Assembly: GCA_004194705.1 (NCBI GenBank)
Contig: SADC01000052.1
Location: forward strand, 62,001-126,000
Source of the DNA: Ditylenchus dipsaci
Taxonomy: Eukaryota; Nematoda; Chromadorea; Rhabditida; Anguinidae
Length of the DNA stretch: 64,000 nt
Reading direction: 5' to 3'
The notes beneath the pieces were generated by a model. It made no database searches and had not been told where the DNA came from. It saw only the letters and a list, made by a program, of their open reading frames with translations. This document shows positions 10,217 to 22,796 of this stretch, piece by piece. How positions within the stretch are numbered: position 1 is the first letter of the stretch; every line of letters begins with the position of its first letter. The position numbers and the translations under genes were made by a program.

Positions 10217-11011
10217 TGCCAGATACCGGCTGACCAAAAATCTTGTAGGCATAATGAACACATTGAAAGGTGTCCTCTGTCTGATTGTTTACAAAAGCTA
10301 GAATGTCTAATATGAAACCAAAATGGAGCCTGTAGCAGTCTATGCAAATATGCAGCCAGAACCAAAAAGTACAAATCAGTAGCTCAACTGCCAGCTTATA
10401 TACATGAATCCATGTGCTAGCCATAACACCACACCCACCCCTTCTCTGGCACCCCAAATCCCAATGACGGACTTCCTGAGGACACCCCTATCCCCACCCG
10501 ATTTGCAGCGTCAATAGTTCACCACAAAGCCATGCTACACTCCAAATAAGCATGAAAAGCAGTAGCAAAACAAGTAGACAAAACAATACAAAGAATAATA
10601 TAAGAAGAGGCAAGTGGAGGGGCGTTAGCTCAAGCTTTAGCACATACACACACACCTGGAGGGGAACACTTTTTAGCTTGTGGCTGGCCAGATTATCATC
10701 GATCCACCAGTAAAACAAAGGCTCATTAACAATTGGTGAGGGAGAACAGTTGGCAGCTGGAGAGGGGTGGATCAATTAAGCAATAGAGATGGACAACAAA
10801 ACAGAACACAGCAGAGAATGTAGCAGAGGTAATCAAACAATTACCGGTGATTTGTATTTTTATTTTCCAAAAAAAACCTAGTCAAAATCTTTGTTTTGAC
10901 CAATAAGTTGACCGGTCAAATTCTTGTTTTACAAGTAAGCCATTAAGGCCACACTTATCACGGGCTTTGTTTTTCGCCCCTCTCTCACAAATGGCCATAT
11001 TTTTGTCCATG
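10217..11011. other. No gene seen
   Basis: Unique-looking sequence with CA-rich stretches (ACACACACAC near 10650). The open frames are short and have no recognisable motifs. Confidence 0.4.
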
Positions 11012-11330
11012 CAGTCGACTCTTTCTATAATTGCAGCCCCTCAGGTTCGATCCCGCCTAAGGTCCGACACTATTTTTGCGCCGATTTTTGAAGGTTTTTG
11101 CCAGTTCTGTTCCCCATTTAGAAAAAAGTGCCGTTATAGATGGATTTGTGTTTTAATTGAAAAGCTGTAAGATTTTTAAAAACAATCTGCGAAATCGGAA
11201 TTCCCACGATATTTGGGAGCAGATTGTCAAAACATAACTGGCTAAAGCCTCGAAAATCCGGGTAAGAAAAGTGTCAAAATACTAGGCGAGAACGATATTG
11301 AGGGGTTGCCGTTATAGAGAAGTTCGACTG
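11012..11330. mobile_element. Pogo-like MITE (CTATAACGGC family)
   Basis: The left end CAGTCGACTCTTTCTATAAT and the inverse of the right end, CAGTCGAACTTCTCTATAAC, are imperfect inverted repeats, each followed inward by a GCAnCCCCTCA-type block. TA follows the right end, while the left flank has decayed. The interior shares GATCCCGCCTAAGGTCCGAC with the otherwise different element at 34250-34497. Confidence 0.75.
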
Positions 11331-11332
11331 TA

Positions 11333-12026
11333 TGGAAATTGTTTACAAACGGTCATTTCGTACCTAAGGAACATGAATACAAAATAAGTTTTTGACAAAG
11401 TAGACATTGTTTTAAAATATGAATAAAATAGAGCAAATGCGCACTTGGATCTGCTTAGTGGGTTTGCGGCTTCAGAGTGCGGACACCATAAATATTTTGA
11501 TTTAAAAAAGTATGACCAAAGCAAATAGGCTATTTAAAAAACATAATCACCCTGTATCGCCCCAACAAACACCTGCTTAATTAGAAGAGAATATATAAAG
11601 CTGGTTGTGTTTAACTGATCAAACCTAGTTACTCACTTTCCTTGAAATTTCTGAAAAACTACTCTTGCTTCTATACATGTCTGTTTTTTTGTTTTTTGCA
11701 GTTTATTTTCTTTAATGAAAAAATTAAGCTTGCAAGCTAGAAATTTAGCATTTTGCAGATTTGTATTTTGGGTTTTTTGAACATATAAATGTGTAATAAG
11801 ATTGGCTAAATACTAACTGCATTTTTTTTTGTTAGTCTTACTACTAAAAATTTAAAAAAAGAAGCTAAAAAAAACTTTTAGGTGCAAATAAGGGGTCCTT
11901 CCTTAGAATTGTCGCCCCCCCCCCGCCCACTGTTTTTTCTGCGTGTAATTAGGTGCAGGATAGGCTAGCATATCTAATCCTGATGTAAGTTGGCCAACTC
12001 AAGCACAACTAAAACAAGAGCGGAGA
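11333..12026. other. No gene seen
   Basis: AT-rich sequence with one C9 run near 11917. No exon, RNA gene or repeat boundary that I can support. Confidence 0.4.
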
Positions 12027-12161
12027 CAGGCCTGTGCACGGGCTCACTTTTTCACGGACCGGCACGGAAATTTTTTGGGCCCAGCCCGGAAGGAATTTCA
12101 AAACTTGGGTCCGCCCCGGACATTGAAAATCACGGCTCGGGGTGGCCGGTGCACAGGCCTG
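12027..12161. mobile_element. GC-rich MITE, CAGGCCTGTGCAC ends
   Basis: CAGGCCTGTGCACGGGC at the left is mirrored by GGCCGGTGCACAGGCCTG at the right, with a GC-rich centre in AT-rich surroundings. The CAGG-type end resembles hAT MITEs, but the 8 bases on each side do not match, so the target duplication is not confirmed. Confidence 0.6.
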
Positions 12162-12720
12162 GTTGGGGAACAAGACAAAAGAGCACTCAGTGCCGATTTC
12201 TCCTATTTTTATTTGAATTTTTTAATTCTTAAAAAAGCGAAGAAATAGTTATTTGAACCAAAATACATGTTAAATTTTAACAGTAAACAACAAAACATCT
12301 GTGGGTTAGGGAAAAGAGGCAATAAAGAAACACAGCAATTAACCCTTAAATTAGCTCTTAGGAGTCTAAAGTTTGAGCCCAACATTTATTCATATTTTGC
12401 TTTAAAAAACATATAAACCAGGGCTTTTTCTCATTAGTCAAAAATTTAAAATTGCAAACTATTCTCTCAAGCTCGATTCCCAACTTGAAACTTGTCTATT
12501 ATTTTGTCTCAAAATCAGCTCAAAACAAAATTTAGAAAAGAATTTTCATAAGCTTTCTAGATCATTTTTATGGTGAATATGATCCACTCACACACACTCA
12601 CGACCAGCATAATTACTTGTGCTTTTCAACCAAAGAACACCAACTCCCTCCTAATAGAACAGGCTGGGAATAATGCGGGTGACGTATGCAACACTTCAAG
12701 CTAAATTGCGCAATTTTTAC

Positions 12721-14219
12721 CTCATCACAAGCCGAACATCTGGGCTTGTGCATCTCTGCATAGTGTCTTTCGCAGTAGATCTTGTCTTCTCGCACACAAT
12801 ATGTCAGGTCCACAAGCAACTGAAACAAGTGAAAAATATTGTAGATTTTTGTAAATTAAATTTCCGTCAAAATTCAGCTTTTATCCGCTAGTACGATCCA
12901 AATTCAAATTTTTGGCAGTATGATTTCAAAAAAATTCAATCCCCTTGAAAAATTAGCTAAATTAAAATTTTAGTGATTTTCCTTTCCAACAAGTAAACCC
13001 AAACTCCCTCACCTGTTCACAAGTAGCACATGAAAAGCAGGCTGGATGCCATCCGGCAGTTTCGCCCAATTTAGGGGCAAGCACGGCCATTTCGTTGCGT
13101 TCCAAGATGCCTCTGCACTTGCGACACTCCTGAACATAAAAAACATTTTAGAGGTATTAAATTTAAATAGTACAAACCATAGCCTTAGGAATGTTGACTG
13201 AGACATAGCCAATGTCCAAAGCTACCTCGTTTCTACTGTTTACAAACTCTTCGTAGAGCCGTCGTTCTATAGGTGTCTTCAGGTGTTTGCAGTAGGCTAC
13301 TGACAAATCCTGGCGAGGCAACTGCAGCATCAACTGCTTTCTCGGTTCTGCAAATCAATTTATTAGTTAATCAAGTACGTCTGGGGTTCTTTGCATGGTA
13401 AATTTTTGTGGAATCGTCAACAAAAGAGCATATATTTGCTGACCGGAACCAGCCAAGAATGGAAGAAAATGATTGAGAAAAGTGGTTGTCTGTAGCAAAT
13501 AATTGTGAACACTCTGAGTTAACTGGCTATGCTAACTTGTAAATTTTTAAAAGTATCTCTCAAAAACATTTTTTTCAAATTTTGACAAGGCCTATAGTAA
13601 GAAGGTCAGTCACTTTGTCACAATTGGTTCATCGACTGCCGTAGATTAATCCACTTCTCTAAATGTCGCTATTCAGACAGTAGTTATCAATATAGATTGG
13701 GCCAAACATGCATTTGATGTACTGAAGCAGCTAAATAAAGAGTCCTGGGAGGCAATCGATGAAGTCATAAGCCTTGTAATGCCTGCTTTGCTGTTGAAAA
13801 AACATCGCATTGTAGTGTTTTTGACAAAAAAATCAGGTTTTTTGAAATTTATATTAGATTTTCTATGGCTTTTCAAGTAATTTTAAAGCGTGTACCTTTT
13901 CACCAATACTGTTAATCCTTGGTATAACATGGTTTGGCAACTGGGCCATGTACTCTTCAATCTTGACTCGACTAAGGCCTGGAGGCACCCAGGCATATCC
14001 ATGACCCACCGATCCTACTCCATCTGTGCGTTGATTGTTATTGTTGTTGTTGGTCATTACAGCTGCCATTGTATCTGGAATGGTTGAAATTAGGATAATG
14101 TTGTAAGGGTTAGGTACTGACCACTTGGTTTTATGCCCAATCTTTCGTAGACGTTCAGCACCTGGTTAGGCCCTATTTCATGCTCTGTCCTGTCGCACTT
14201 GCAGTGAACGCACACTTTT
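12721..14219 (-). CDS. Testin-like PET-LIM protein, partial gene
   Basis: Five exons (14122-14219, 13896-14074, 13178-13336, 13013-13129, 12721-12819) join in consistent phase. Exon 1 has a Cys-rich CVHCKC motif as in testin. Exon 2, after a poly-Asn run, gives the PET signature GYAWVPPGL and INSIGEK. Exon 3 completes PET with [11 protein letters not shown] and a linker. Exons 4-5 form LIM1: C-x2-[20 protein letters not shown], the ligand pair in YCERHY, then KPRCSACDE opening LIM2. PET-LIM proteins are cytoskeletal or polarity adaptors. The Cys-rich N-terminal region favours testin over prickle, although the PET core is prickle-like. Exon 3 must start at 13336, because the stronger AG at 13348 breaks the frame. 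The N-terminus and the rest of LIM2/LIM3 were not found. Confidence 0.85.
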
Positions 14220-14274
14220 CTGCAAATGAAAACAGATTGAAATAAAAAATTCAAGATTTTTTTTTGATACATTA

Positions 14275-14650
14275 ATAAAATTGGTTCAAATAGTGTTATC
14301 GGAGTTATAAATTATTTCTGGAAAAACGTTTTTTATTATGAGTCTACTAAATTGGCAGCGGAAAACCGGCTAGAGTTTCAGTAGCAGATATGATTATAAA
14401 AGTATGTGAAAAAATATTGTGAATAACATATAAAATTATCGTGAAACTTTATTAGAAAAGACGTTTTTAGACGAAATTTTTTAAGAGCCAACAATAAAAA
14501 TTACAAAATATTTCAATTTGGGGTAAAATAGTCTAGTTCAATGTGGGATTGATGTTACAAATGAACCTAAATAAAATAAATTAGACGTTTTTCTTTGGGT
14601 TGTCAGATGGGTAGTTTGCATGGCCGATTGGCAGCGATCTCTACGTTTTT
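14275..14650. other. No gene seen
   Basis: AT-rich sequence upstream of the first testin-like exon found. It contains no further exon that I can support. Confidence 0.4.
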
Positions 14651-14655
14651 ATATA

Positions 14656-14735
14656 CAGTCTACTCTTGATAAAACACCACTTCGATATAACACACCTTGT
14701 GGCCGGTCTCGGGACAGGTGTTATATCGGAAGAAA
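14656..14735. mobile_element. Pogo-like end, fragment
   Basis: CAGTCTACTCTTGATAAAAC preceded by TA matches the terminal pattern of the TA-flanked family. It is followed by TTCGATATAACACACC and the inverse GGTGTTATATCGG, giving a small internal hairpin. No far right end was recognised. Confidence 0.45.
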
Positions 14736-14860
14736 AAAAAAACTGTATGCTTTTTTATTTAAAATGACAGGTTGGGATTATAATGATACTGATTTTTTGG
14801 CACCACTTGGCTATACATCGCCCTCGCCCCTCCCCCCCTTTGGGCATTTCGAAATCTCGA

Positions 14861-15310
14861 CCATTTACCTGTTTTACCATGTTTTCAACATTGGACTTGG
14901 TAAAAAGAGCCTCTAAATGCATTTTTGATCAAGATTATTGCTCGGAGTTATGTCTAAGGTAAGTGAGTGCGCGTATCTCTACCCAACCAAGCCCCCTGCG
15001 CACCCTTCGAGGATACAGGGGCTTGGTTGCATACCAGCATACCAGAGTTTATTTATGCGGCAGCCCCATTATTCAAAATTATGTTCAACATCTTTCTTTT
15101 CCCAAATTTGGCCCTTTTGACCCCTTTCCACCCCAATACAGCCCTAAATCACTTTTAAACTGGCCAAAAAAATGCTTTTAAGAGGTCTCGAAACTCAATT
15201 TTCTATATACCAGAACTTAAAAATAATGCCTTTTTTGAACACCTGACATAGGGCGTAGGGCAAAAAGTTGATTTGGGAGGGGTTTATATCGAAGTAGCGC
15301 CAACTTTTTT
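14861..15310 (+). repeat. GC-hairpin interspersed repeat, copy 1
   Basis: Ordered shared blocks: TTTACCTGTTTTACCAT, AAAAAGAGCCTCTAAATG, TTGCTCGGAGTTATG, TCTAAGGTAAGTGAGTGCGC, then a hairpin (14985-15029, CCAAGCCCCCTG to CAGGGGCTTGG). After these come CAGAGTTTATTTATGCGG and ATTATGTTCAACATCTTT. The same blocks occur at 55440-55620 (inverted), 58380-58640 and 59400-59582. The part at 15260-15305 is also shared with 8060-8100. Confidence 0.7.
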
Positions 15311-17218
15311 TACAGAGTGAAACCTAGTTTGTCAGACTGCCTCGTAAGTATAAATTCTATGAATCTTTTCAATCAAAAATCCAAATGAGTTTTTTCTCTC
15401 CAAGAACATAAATAAACAACACATAAAGGAATTAAAGCAGAAGCTAGAGCCAATGCACAAAAAAAACGATTGGCAATCGATTTGTTCAGAGAGGGGGTGT
15501 ACAATAACAACCCTATGTTTGCCTACTGAAGGCGGGAGGGCAATACCACTACTACAATACTTCTTGACACTTCAACATGAAGCAAGACGGCTTTCAGAGA
15601 AGCTTGTGCACTCCCCTTGCCCACTACTAGTTTCATTGTTTTGGGAAAAGAGTAGCATCTGAAACAGCCTTTTCCAAGCAAGAAAAAGCGTTTTTTTAAG
15701 CTTTAGTCTACATATAGATTTAGTTAAAGAAATGGAAAATAGGTGTTTTTACAGCAGGTGGTTTCTTTGTCTAATTGTCTGATTAGCCAGAGCAATTGGC
15801 CAATCGCGCATCCCAAAAATTGTGAGAACTTTAGCCTAAATTTTACATTTTTTAAAATAAATTAGAATTTACAAAAAAAATAAATTAAGAATTTTTGTGA
15901 TCTTCTTTTCTTTTGTAAGACAAAAAATATTTTCTTAAACTTTTAGGAAAAATAGTTTTTGGACTACAGCGGGGATCACGGCATATTTTTTTGTCCGACA
16001 TGTGACCTTCCCTTCTTTTTTTGTCAAAGTTTTGAACACACGATTTTTGAACTCTATTAAAAAGTCAAAAAAGTCAAATCTGATTCCCAACATTAACCAA
16101 ATAGAAAATTTCCATCTTCAACGACCATTTTACAAGTGATTTAAGAATAAATTTTGTCTATATCACACCATAAAAATAATAAAAAGATGCTTGCGACCTT
16201 ATTTATAGCAGCCATATATCATTTTTAAAGCTTCTTCTGTGAAAAAATCACGTGTTTCTCACTCATTAAGCATACTTTAAACGCCCCTTTAAAACGCAAA
16301 GATAATTTCGAGAGATTGCTTCAAAAGCACCAGACAATGTTGATTAATGGCTGCAAACAGAGAAATTGTGCCTTCACTCCCACACACCTATGGCACTTTT
16401 ATAATTGAGTAAAGAATAAAAAGTGAAGGTGTTTGACCAGGTAGTAGTCTAGTACTAAAAGAAGGCACTCAAATAATTTCTCTGACCATTATGTGTCTCA
16501 ATATGTGCCTCAGCATTCAAGAAAAAACTTATAATTCCCTAGGATGCTAAAGAGTAGTTAAAAAAGTAGTATAGCAAAAAATTGACGTCAACTGTGGGTG
16601 CAGCCACATCTTGACAAAAGAGATTTGAGGTGGGGAACTCTCGGCAGAGGTAATTTTTGAGGATCATGCCATTAGCATCATATTTTAGCTTTACCGATAT
16701 GATCACATAACTATTCAAAATGTAGTTCAATTTCAGGGCTACCTTTTAATTAGCGTGTGCTAACATGCTACCCAATAAAAAGGTCGTTATCACACTTAAA
16801 AACTCTTTTTTTGAAGTAGCGCCAGCATAGACTAGCTAACTGAAAATGTTAACATATTTATTGGACAGACTCCAATTGTGATGTGCTTGACTTGATGTTA
16901 AGCTGCAGAATAGAGCAAAAAAGTTTTATTTGCTTCTCCTACTGCTGCTTGTAGAGCCATTTGATGACGAACTCTAGGAGTGTTATTAGGATAAGCTTGT
17001 CCATTGGGACTTGCTTTTCCAATTCTACAACTGGTTGGAAACTCTAAGTTGGAGTTTAGGACTTTTATTTATTTGCTAAATTTTTTGGTATTGCTCGGCA
17101 ATGTCAAGTCAAGATAGGGCATGTAAAATTATATCAGAAAAAGTATTAATAAAAATAGCAAATTAGTTTTAAAATATTTTTGAGCAATAACTATGCAAAA
17201 AGAACTTCACGACAAATA
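15311..17218. other. No gene seen
   Basis: About 1.9 kb of AT-rich sequence with only short open frames of no recognisable motif and no repeat boundary that I can support. A GAGGAAATACGGTA word at about 17219 resembles ends of the CCGTATTT family. Confidence 0.4.
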
Positions 17219-17339
17219 GAGGAAATACGGTATGTCGCTTTTGCGATTTTGTAGCCTTATTGATTAGCTAACCGAAAAAATATACGCTGGGTATCACAAC
17301 TAGAATTTTAAGCAGATTTTTGTAATTTTCGTACAAAAG

Positions 17340-17650
17340 AGACGATCGTCGATATTTGACCATTTATGTTCTTATTTTTTTAGAAATTTTGATTTAAAAC
17401 TCAACAATTAAAAAAAAGTTAACCCTTATGCCAAATTGTCTTCTTAAATCCGAGTCCATTAGGATCAGGTCAGAAAAATTACAAGCAGCAAAACAGGCAA
17501 AAAATAGTGGTGTGAATTTTCGGGGTATAGCGCTGTTTAAGTTCGAAGTAATTATTTTGACCTTAATCTGAATCGATACATACGTTTGGTATTAGGGTGG
17601 ATTTTTCAATAATTGATTATTGAAAAATGTTGATCTTTTTTAAATTTAAA
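17340..17650. mobile_element. Diverged palindromic element with the GAATCCGAATCC-type core
   Basis: ACCCTTATGCCAAATTGTCT, TAAATCCGAGTCCATTAGGATCAGG and the inverted GACCTTAATCTGAATCGATA are diverged relatives of the core shared by the palindromes at 23560-23980 and 50190-50570. The outer boundaries are unclear. Confidence 0.4.
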
Positions 17651-18734
17651 ACTCTACAATTTAGGTCATATGTGTTCTTGTCAACTATTGACATTCAGTT
17701 GAATATTCAGGGTTTAATATTTAGGTGTAAAATTTAGGGCCACGATTTGTACTTTTTAAAAATGTGTATTTTTCAAAACCCTGGATTGTTTTTATCGTTT
17801 TTCGCATCGAAATGACAGTAAACAGTAGATAAAATGGCATTTCTCTTTCAGAAATAGTCAAAATGTCTTGATGTCAAAATATCTCATTTTTCAAAATCGT
17901 GAGATCGCAACCCTAGTAAAATCACGAAGATAGAGGACAAATGTCTAAATAAAAGACGTTTCCGAGCCCTGATATAAACTGATGTTATCGTGTGATATCT
18001 TCTCGTTCCACAGGTGTTGCAAAATAATCTTCCAAAGAATTTTCACAGTTTATACCCTACTTTAGTAAAAAGTATGAAAACTAGTGTGAGAAGCTAACTG
18101 TAGAGTCTCAAGACTTGCTAAAATACTTTTTTACAAAATATGAAAACCTACACAGCCACATCCGATTTGGCAAGCATTTGTCAATCAGTAGAAAAAATCA
18201 CAATACTAGCCAGTCAATCAGCAAATATATACAAACACCCAGTCCTAAGCAAACTTTCAGTAGTTTTTTTTCTTCTCAACCAATGCTTTTAGGGCAAGTA
18301 AGCAAGCTCAAGCAACCAGTAGCAGCAGATTTGGCCTGGAGTTAATCGGAGGGGAAGTAATTAGCAGAAGTAGTAGTGGCAGGAAATCTTTGGCCCAGTA
18401 GTGTTAACTATATGCCCAATTAGCCAACAGGGAAAACAAAAACCAGTAGCAATAAACAATATGTGTCTTTTGAAATGATCAGGCAAGAGTCACAAGCAGG
18501 TGGCTTTTATTTGCTTGGAATTCCAGCTGCTAGTGCTATATGTTCACCTAGCTTTATCATCTATAGCAGCTTTCTTCCTGTTTGTCCGGCCAGCCATTAG
18601 TAATCAATCACCTCACAATTTATGGCCAGCTAACACCTCCACCAGTGCCAATGCTTCTCCGGTGGTTGCCAAATAGTAGTTCTTTCCTATACTAACAGTA
18701 ATATATAGTAAATATTAGCAGTTCTAAAGAGCCT
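17651..18734. other. No gene seen
   Basis: AT-rich sequence, with a Ser/Gln-rich open frame near 18115-18345 that has no splice or homology support. From 18200 on there are many CAGTAGTAG and TAGCAGC words, which suggest decayed simple repeats. Confidence 0.35.
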
Positions 18735-18800
18735 AGGTAGCTCAATGGAATGGATTTCACTCCAAGTCACTAGAGTTCAAATTTTTGGTGGCCGATGGTA
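18735..18800 (+). repeat. tRNA-like pseudogene or SINE head
   Basis: TAGGTAGCTCAATGGAATGG resembles an A box and D arm, and GAGTTCAAATTTTT about 30 bases on is a decayed B box. The acceptor ends GCC and GGC could pair. The T loop has lost its conserved C, so a functional tRNA is unlikely. Confidence 0.4.
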
Positions 18801-21532
18801 AACTTTTTTCTATCGTCTAATTTAGCTGGTGGTCCACTTCTGGTGCCAGCTACTGATGTTTTTTGTGAGTCTTGAGCCAAATGAAATTTAGCAAAAGAGT
18901 GGAGAAGTGTGAATTGTGTGTGTCCATCTTCTTTTAGGGTGCCAGCATGGACAAGCAGGAAGCAAAAAGTTTGGTTTGGTTGGTGCAGCATTGCCATTTA
19001 TCTCTCTTTCTTCCTCTGGTGGCCGATTTCTAATGGTGGTGGTGTGAGATTTATTTGGGGAGAGGAAGGGCAGATACACTTGCTATGCGTGGATGCCTTG
19101 TTCGCATAGCTACTACTACTGGTTGAGCTTGCAAGAGAAGAAAGAACTTTAAATTTAGATACTACCACTGGCATTTTCTATACGAAATTTGGTGGGAGTG
19201 TGGAATCTGAGAACATTTAATTGAGAAAGAGAAGTCAGGGTATGTTTTTTGCCAGAGTATTAGATACTATTGAATTGTTACTTTATTTATTTTTATTAAA
19301 AAGGTATCTTATATTGGCTATGAACCATTTGTAGCCAATATATTTAAAAAAAAATAGGTCTGCAGAAAAATGGCACTTGGAATAAAATATGACTAAAATT
19401 AGGGTCGCGTTTTGCTCCTGTAATCAGTGTGGATAAGAATACTGCATAGAATATTACTTTGTTGGATCATATTGATGACCAACAGTTAATACAATTTTAG
19501 TTTTTAAGAAGATTTAAGAAAAAGCCGAGAAATTTCAGCTTTAGGCTGCAAGAAATGCGAAGAGCGAGAAATTTGAATTCCTAAACAATGTGTAAATGCA
19601 GAGATTAAAGTGAAAATAATTTTATTGTCTTCGTGAGATTGTGTTTCTATGTCAACAAATTGCACCAATTGGATTGGAACTACTTTTAATGCTATTACTT
19701 AAATAGTTGGTTTTCGAAGGTTAAAAAAATGTTTGATCAATAGTCAACACAAGCATTGTCAATGATGGATGGCATGCACATTTGCATAGTTGGTCATCAT
19801 CACCTGACACAACAACAACAACCAAGAAATTCATGTTGCTCGCCTTGTCGACAACCACAACAGTTGTTATGGAACAGGAACAAGAATAAACAATGAAATA
19901 AAAGGTTAAAGCAGCCACAAATCGAAAGATTCTCTCCAATAAATGCATTCTTCTATTCCGCAATCAAATTTCACATTTTGTTTAGCAAATGTTTGGAAGA
20001 AAAGACCTACCGAAAAAATCGAATTTTACGTTTTTGTCTATCCTTCTTTAAGCATGGAAACTAGTAATATTTGAGTTTTAAAAAATTTAGTTTAGTTAGC
20101 GAAAACTGATGCATACAGGGATTTTTTATCCATTTCTAGTCAGATTTATCTCAGCAAAGCCTGCAGGTTTTCAAGGCTACCTGTAAAACCTCAAATCTTG
20201 ATCAGATCGAAAGTATGATCAAAGTCTGTGTTAAAGTTAAATAAAAGACAAGAATACCAGTTTTCTGATTTCAGTAACAAAGCCACACTCAGGTAATGAA
20301 GTCGACAAGAATGAAAAGCTTAGAAATTAATTAGCCGTCCATTATGGATATACCCGTCTATTTCCGGTTCAAAAAAATCACGAGATAAAATGGTTTAGAA
20401 AAGAGTGAAATTAGAAGCGTAGAACCGATGGGATACAAAAAAAAACTACCCACTTACCGGTAGCCAAGAACAGGATGGAGGCAATTTAACCGCTACGTGC
20501 TGTCATATTACAAAGAAATTTATAAAGATTAAAAATCTTTTTTTCTAGAAAGGTAGCCTTTCTGTCTTGTTTTGACGATCAATTTATGTTAAAAAATTTG
20601 TAGCACAAAAAAATATTGATGAAAAAAAGAACAAATGCAAAAACACTTTTTTTTGTACGATTCTATCAAAAGCCTACTCGAAAAACAAAAAAACCAAAAA
20701 AAATCTTAAAACTTTTCAAGACAAACGAATATCACCAAAAAACGTTAGAAAACAAACAAAAAGGTCCAATAAACAAATTTCCTGAAACAATAATAAACAT
20801 CCGGCTGTCTTCTTAAAATACGTAAAACCAAAAGATTATCAACAACAATAATCTTAAAAACGAAAAAAATCCTATGTGTTTTCAATTAAAACAATAGCAA
20901 GAATAAAATTATAAAAATATCAAAAAACCAGAATATAAAGCAATAGCAAAGCAATTTGAGGCAAAAGTGGTAGCAACTTGAGACAGTTGGCCCATAAGAG
21001 GGGCACTCCAAGCCTATTAGGGATGGGGCACTAGTTGCTACTGCCATAAATCTGTGCCCCACCCAAGGGGTCGGCAACCACAAAGGGGGGAGGGGGCTCC
21101 ACCCAGAAACTCAATTTCAATTGGGACACTGCTGGCTAAATACTTCTTGTTGTTGGAGAGGGTTAGTTTGTTTTGTTGCCTTGCTAATTCCCTTGACGGC
21201 ACATTGCTTTAGTTTTTTTACTCGGCCAACCAATTGGGTTGGGGGATTTAGTGGACTCAAGGCAATAAATCTTTTTGGCAGCTGAACTTTTTTTGTTTCT
21301 TTTTTGTTTCTGCTTTACTTCCTTGAAAAAAAAAACGAATTTCGGTGAGTATGCAGCTGGAAATCGGAGTAATTGAAAAAAAATAAGTTGATTGGTGTGA
21401 AAGCGATACCACAAAAGCAAAATGAAAGTATTTTAATATTGAAAAAATACTGAAAAAACAATTGTCTGTTCAGCAATAAAAGAGATTTTGTCAAAAATTA
21501 GATAAATATATTTTGGCTTAAATTGAGTCGTG
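18801..21532. other. No gene seen; A-rich segment
   Basis: There is no exon or element that I can support. An A-rich stretch (20590-20900) gives a Lys-rich open frame that reflects composition only. Simple TTG/TTGTTG words occur near 19800-19870. Confidence 0.35.
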
Positions 21533-21840
21533 CCCTTAAAAGTCTGAATTTCAACAGTTTATTTTAACGTCGTTCTTTTGACTTTGTTGTAATTTTTTAA
21601 TTTTTTTGCACTTGCATGTACCTTGGGCTTTCATAGTAACCCGGGCTTTCCAATAAAAAATTAGGGTTTTTTTAATTTCTGAATCTCTAGATTTCTCTAA
21701 TTACTCAGCAGAGTTTGACAGCTTGTTAGAAAGCCAAGATCCAGGTCTACATGTTTGTGCTACAAAATTTTAAAAAATACAATAGAGTCAAAAGAACGAC
21801 GTTAAAATAAACTGGTGAAATTCAGACTTTTAAAGGCGCA
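21533..21840. mobile_element. Palindromic MITE, CTTAAAAGTCTGAATTTCA ends
   Basis: The left end CCTTAAAAGTCTGAATTTCA and the following TTTATTTTAACGTCGTTCTT are both matched inverted at the right (AAGAACGACGTTAAAATAAA, TGAAATTCAGACTTTTAAAGG). The arms are about 60-70 bp with an unrelated centre. It is non-coding. Confidence 0.75.
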
Positions 21841-22097
21841 TTCCAGTTGCAGCCGACATATTTTTTTTACAAAATTAAAGTATTTTGTTTATAATTTCAG
21901 AAGGGGGGATCTTGGGAGGAGGTGGTCAGATAGAAAAACGACCTTTCAAAGGAAAAGACAGATTTAATAGAACTTCCACAATTGGAAGTCAAAGTTTAGC
22001 TCTATTAGTATTCTATATTGTTTTTCTGTAAAGAGTTACAATTGTGATATGCTTCGGATGATGTTCAATTAGTTCTCTCATTAAAATAACAAATTCA

Positions 22098-22234
22098 GAC
22101 TCGTTTTTCGTCAAAAAATCGACGAAAAATTGCCCGAAGGTAAAAATTCACATTCCTGAACTCAATCGGTAGAGTTTCGCAAATTTTCAACTTCAGGCAA
22201 TTTTTTATCGATTTTTTTGGTGGAAAACGGGTCC
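22098..22234. mobile_element. Short palindromic MITE
   Basis: The TCGTTTTTCGTCAAAAAATC / GACGAAAAATTGCC blocks at the left are matched inverted by GGCAATTTTTTATCG and a TTTTTTGGTGGAAAACGG block at the right. Confidence 0.55.
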
Positions 22235-22489
22235 GATTTTTTTTCTCTATCCCCCATCCTCAACTATGAATGCTGAACAAAACGTAGCAAACAGATTTCC
22301 AAAAAGAAATCAAAAATAGTATTTACAGGCGATGTTAAAAAAGTTGAGGTTGAGTTTTTAAACAGTAGTCTGTACTCAAATTTTTTAATCAAAATTTGAA
22401 AATGAGATATTCATGGCTTAAGTCTCTCTTTCGATTTCACGTTGATTAGGCTAACAATAAAAGGTGCAAGAAATTGAAAAATCTTTGGT

Positions 22490-22590
22490 GCCGAGGGTGG
22501 GGATGGACTCGGGACTTCAAGAAAGCTGGCCTTTTTCTAGCTTTAGCACAAAAAAATCCAACACTTTGCCTACTGCGCCATGAAAAAAGT
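22490..22590 (-). repeat. tRNA-derived SINE-like sequence
   Basis: Read on the minus strand: ATGGCGCAGTAGGCAAAGTG is a good A box, and about 50 bases later come CCCGAGTCCATCCCC (weak B box) and ACCCTCGGCACC. The A box matches those inside the palindromes at 39583-39944 and 43471-44404. Confidence 0.5.
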
Positions 22591-22684
22591 CAATTACTGC
22601 CCAAAGCCATGGATTAATGTATAAAATAGATAGTAGCCCACCTCCAAGTGTGTGGTCTGAATCCAAAACAGTTGCAATGAGCCA

Positions 22685-22796
22685 TGGCAGTGCACGGCTG
22701 ACCCACTTGTACATCGATTACATGGGCCATCTGTTGCTGAGAGCTTGGTTGCTGACGCTGAACAGGGGATTGTCTCCAGTTGCTGGGGGCGAGCAG
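22685..22796 (-). CDS. Candidate exon, Gln-rich
   Basis: A strong acceptor (a T tract then CCAG) at 22797 is followed by an open frame reading LLAPSNWRQSPVQRQQPSSQ and QQMAHVIDVQ, then a possible CAA/GTGGGT donor. The phase would accept the exon ending at 29080. A second frame is also open, so this rests on the splice site and composition only. Confidence 0.3.
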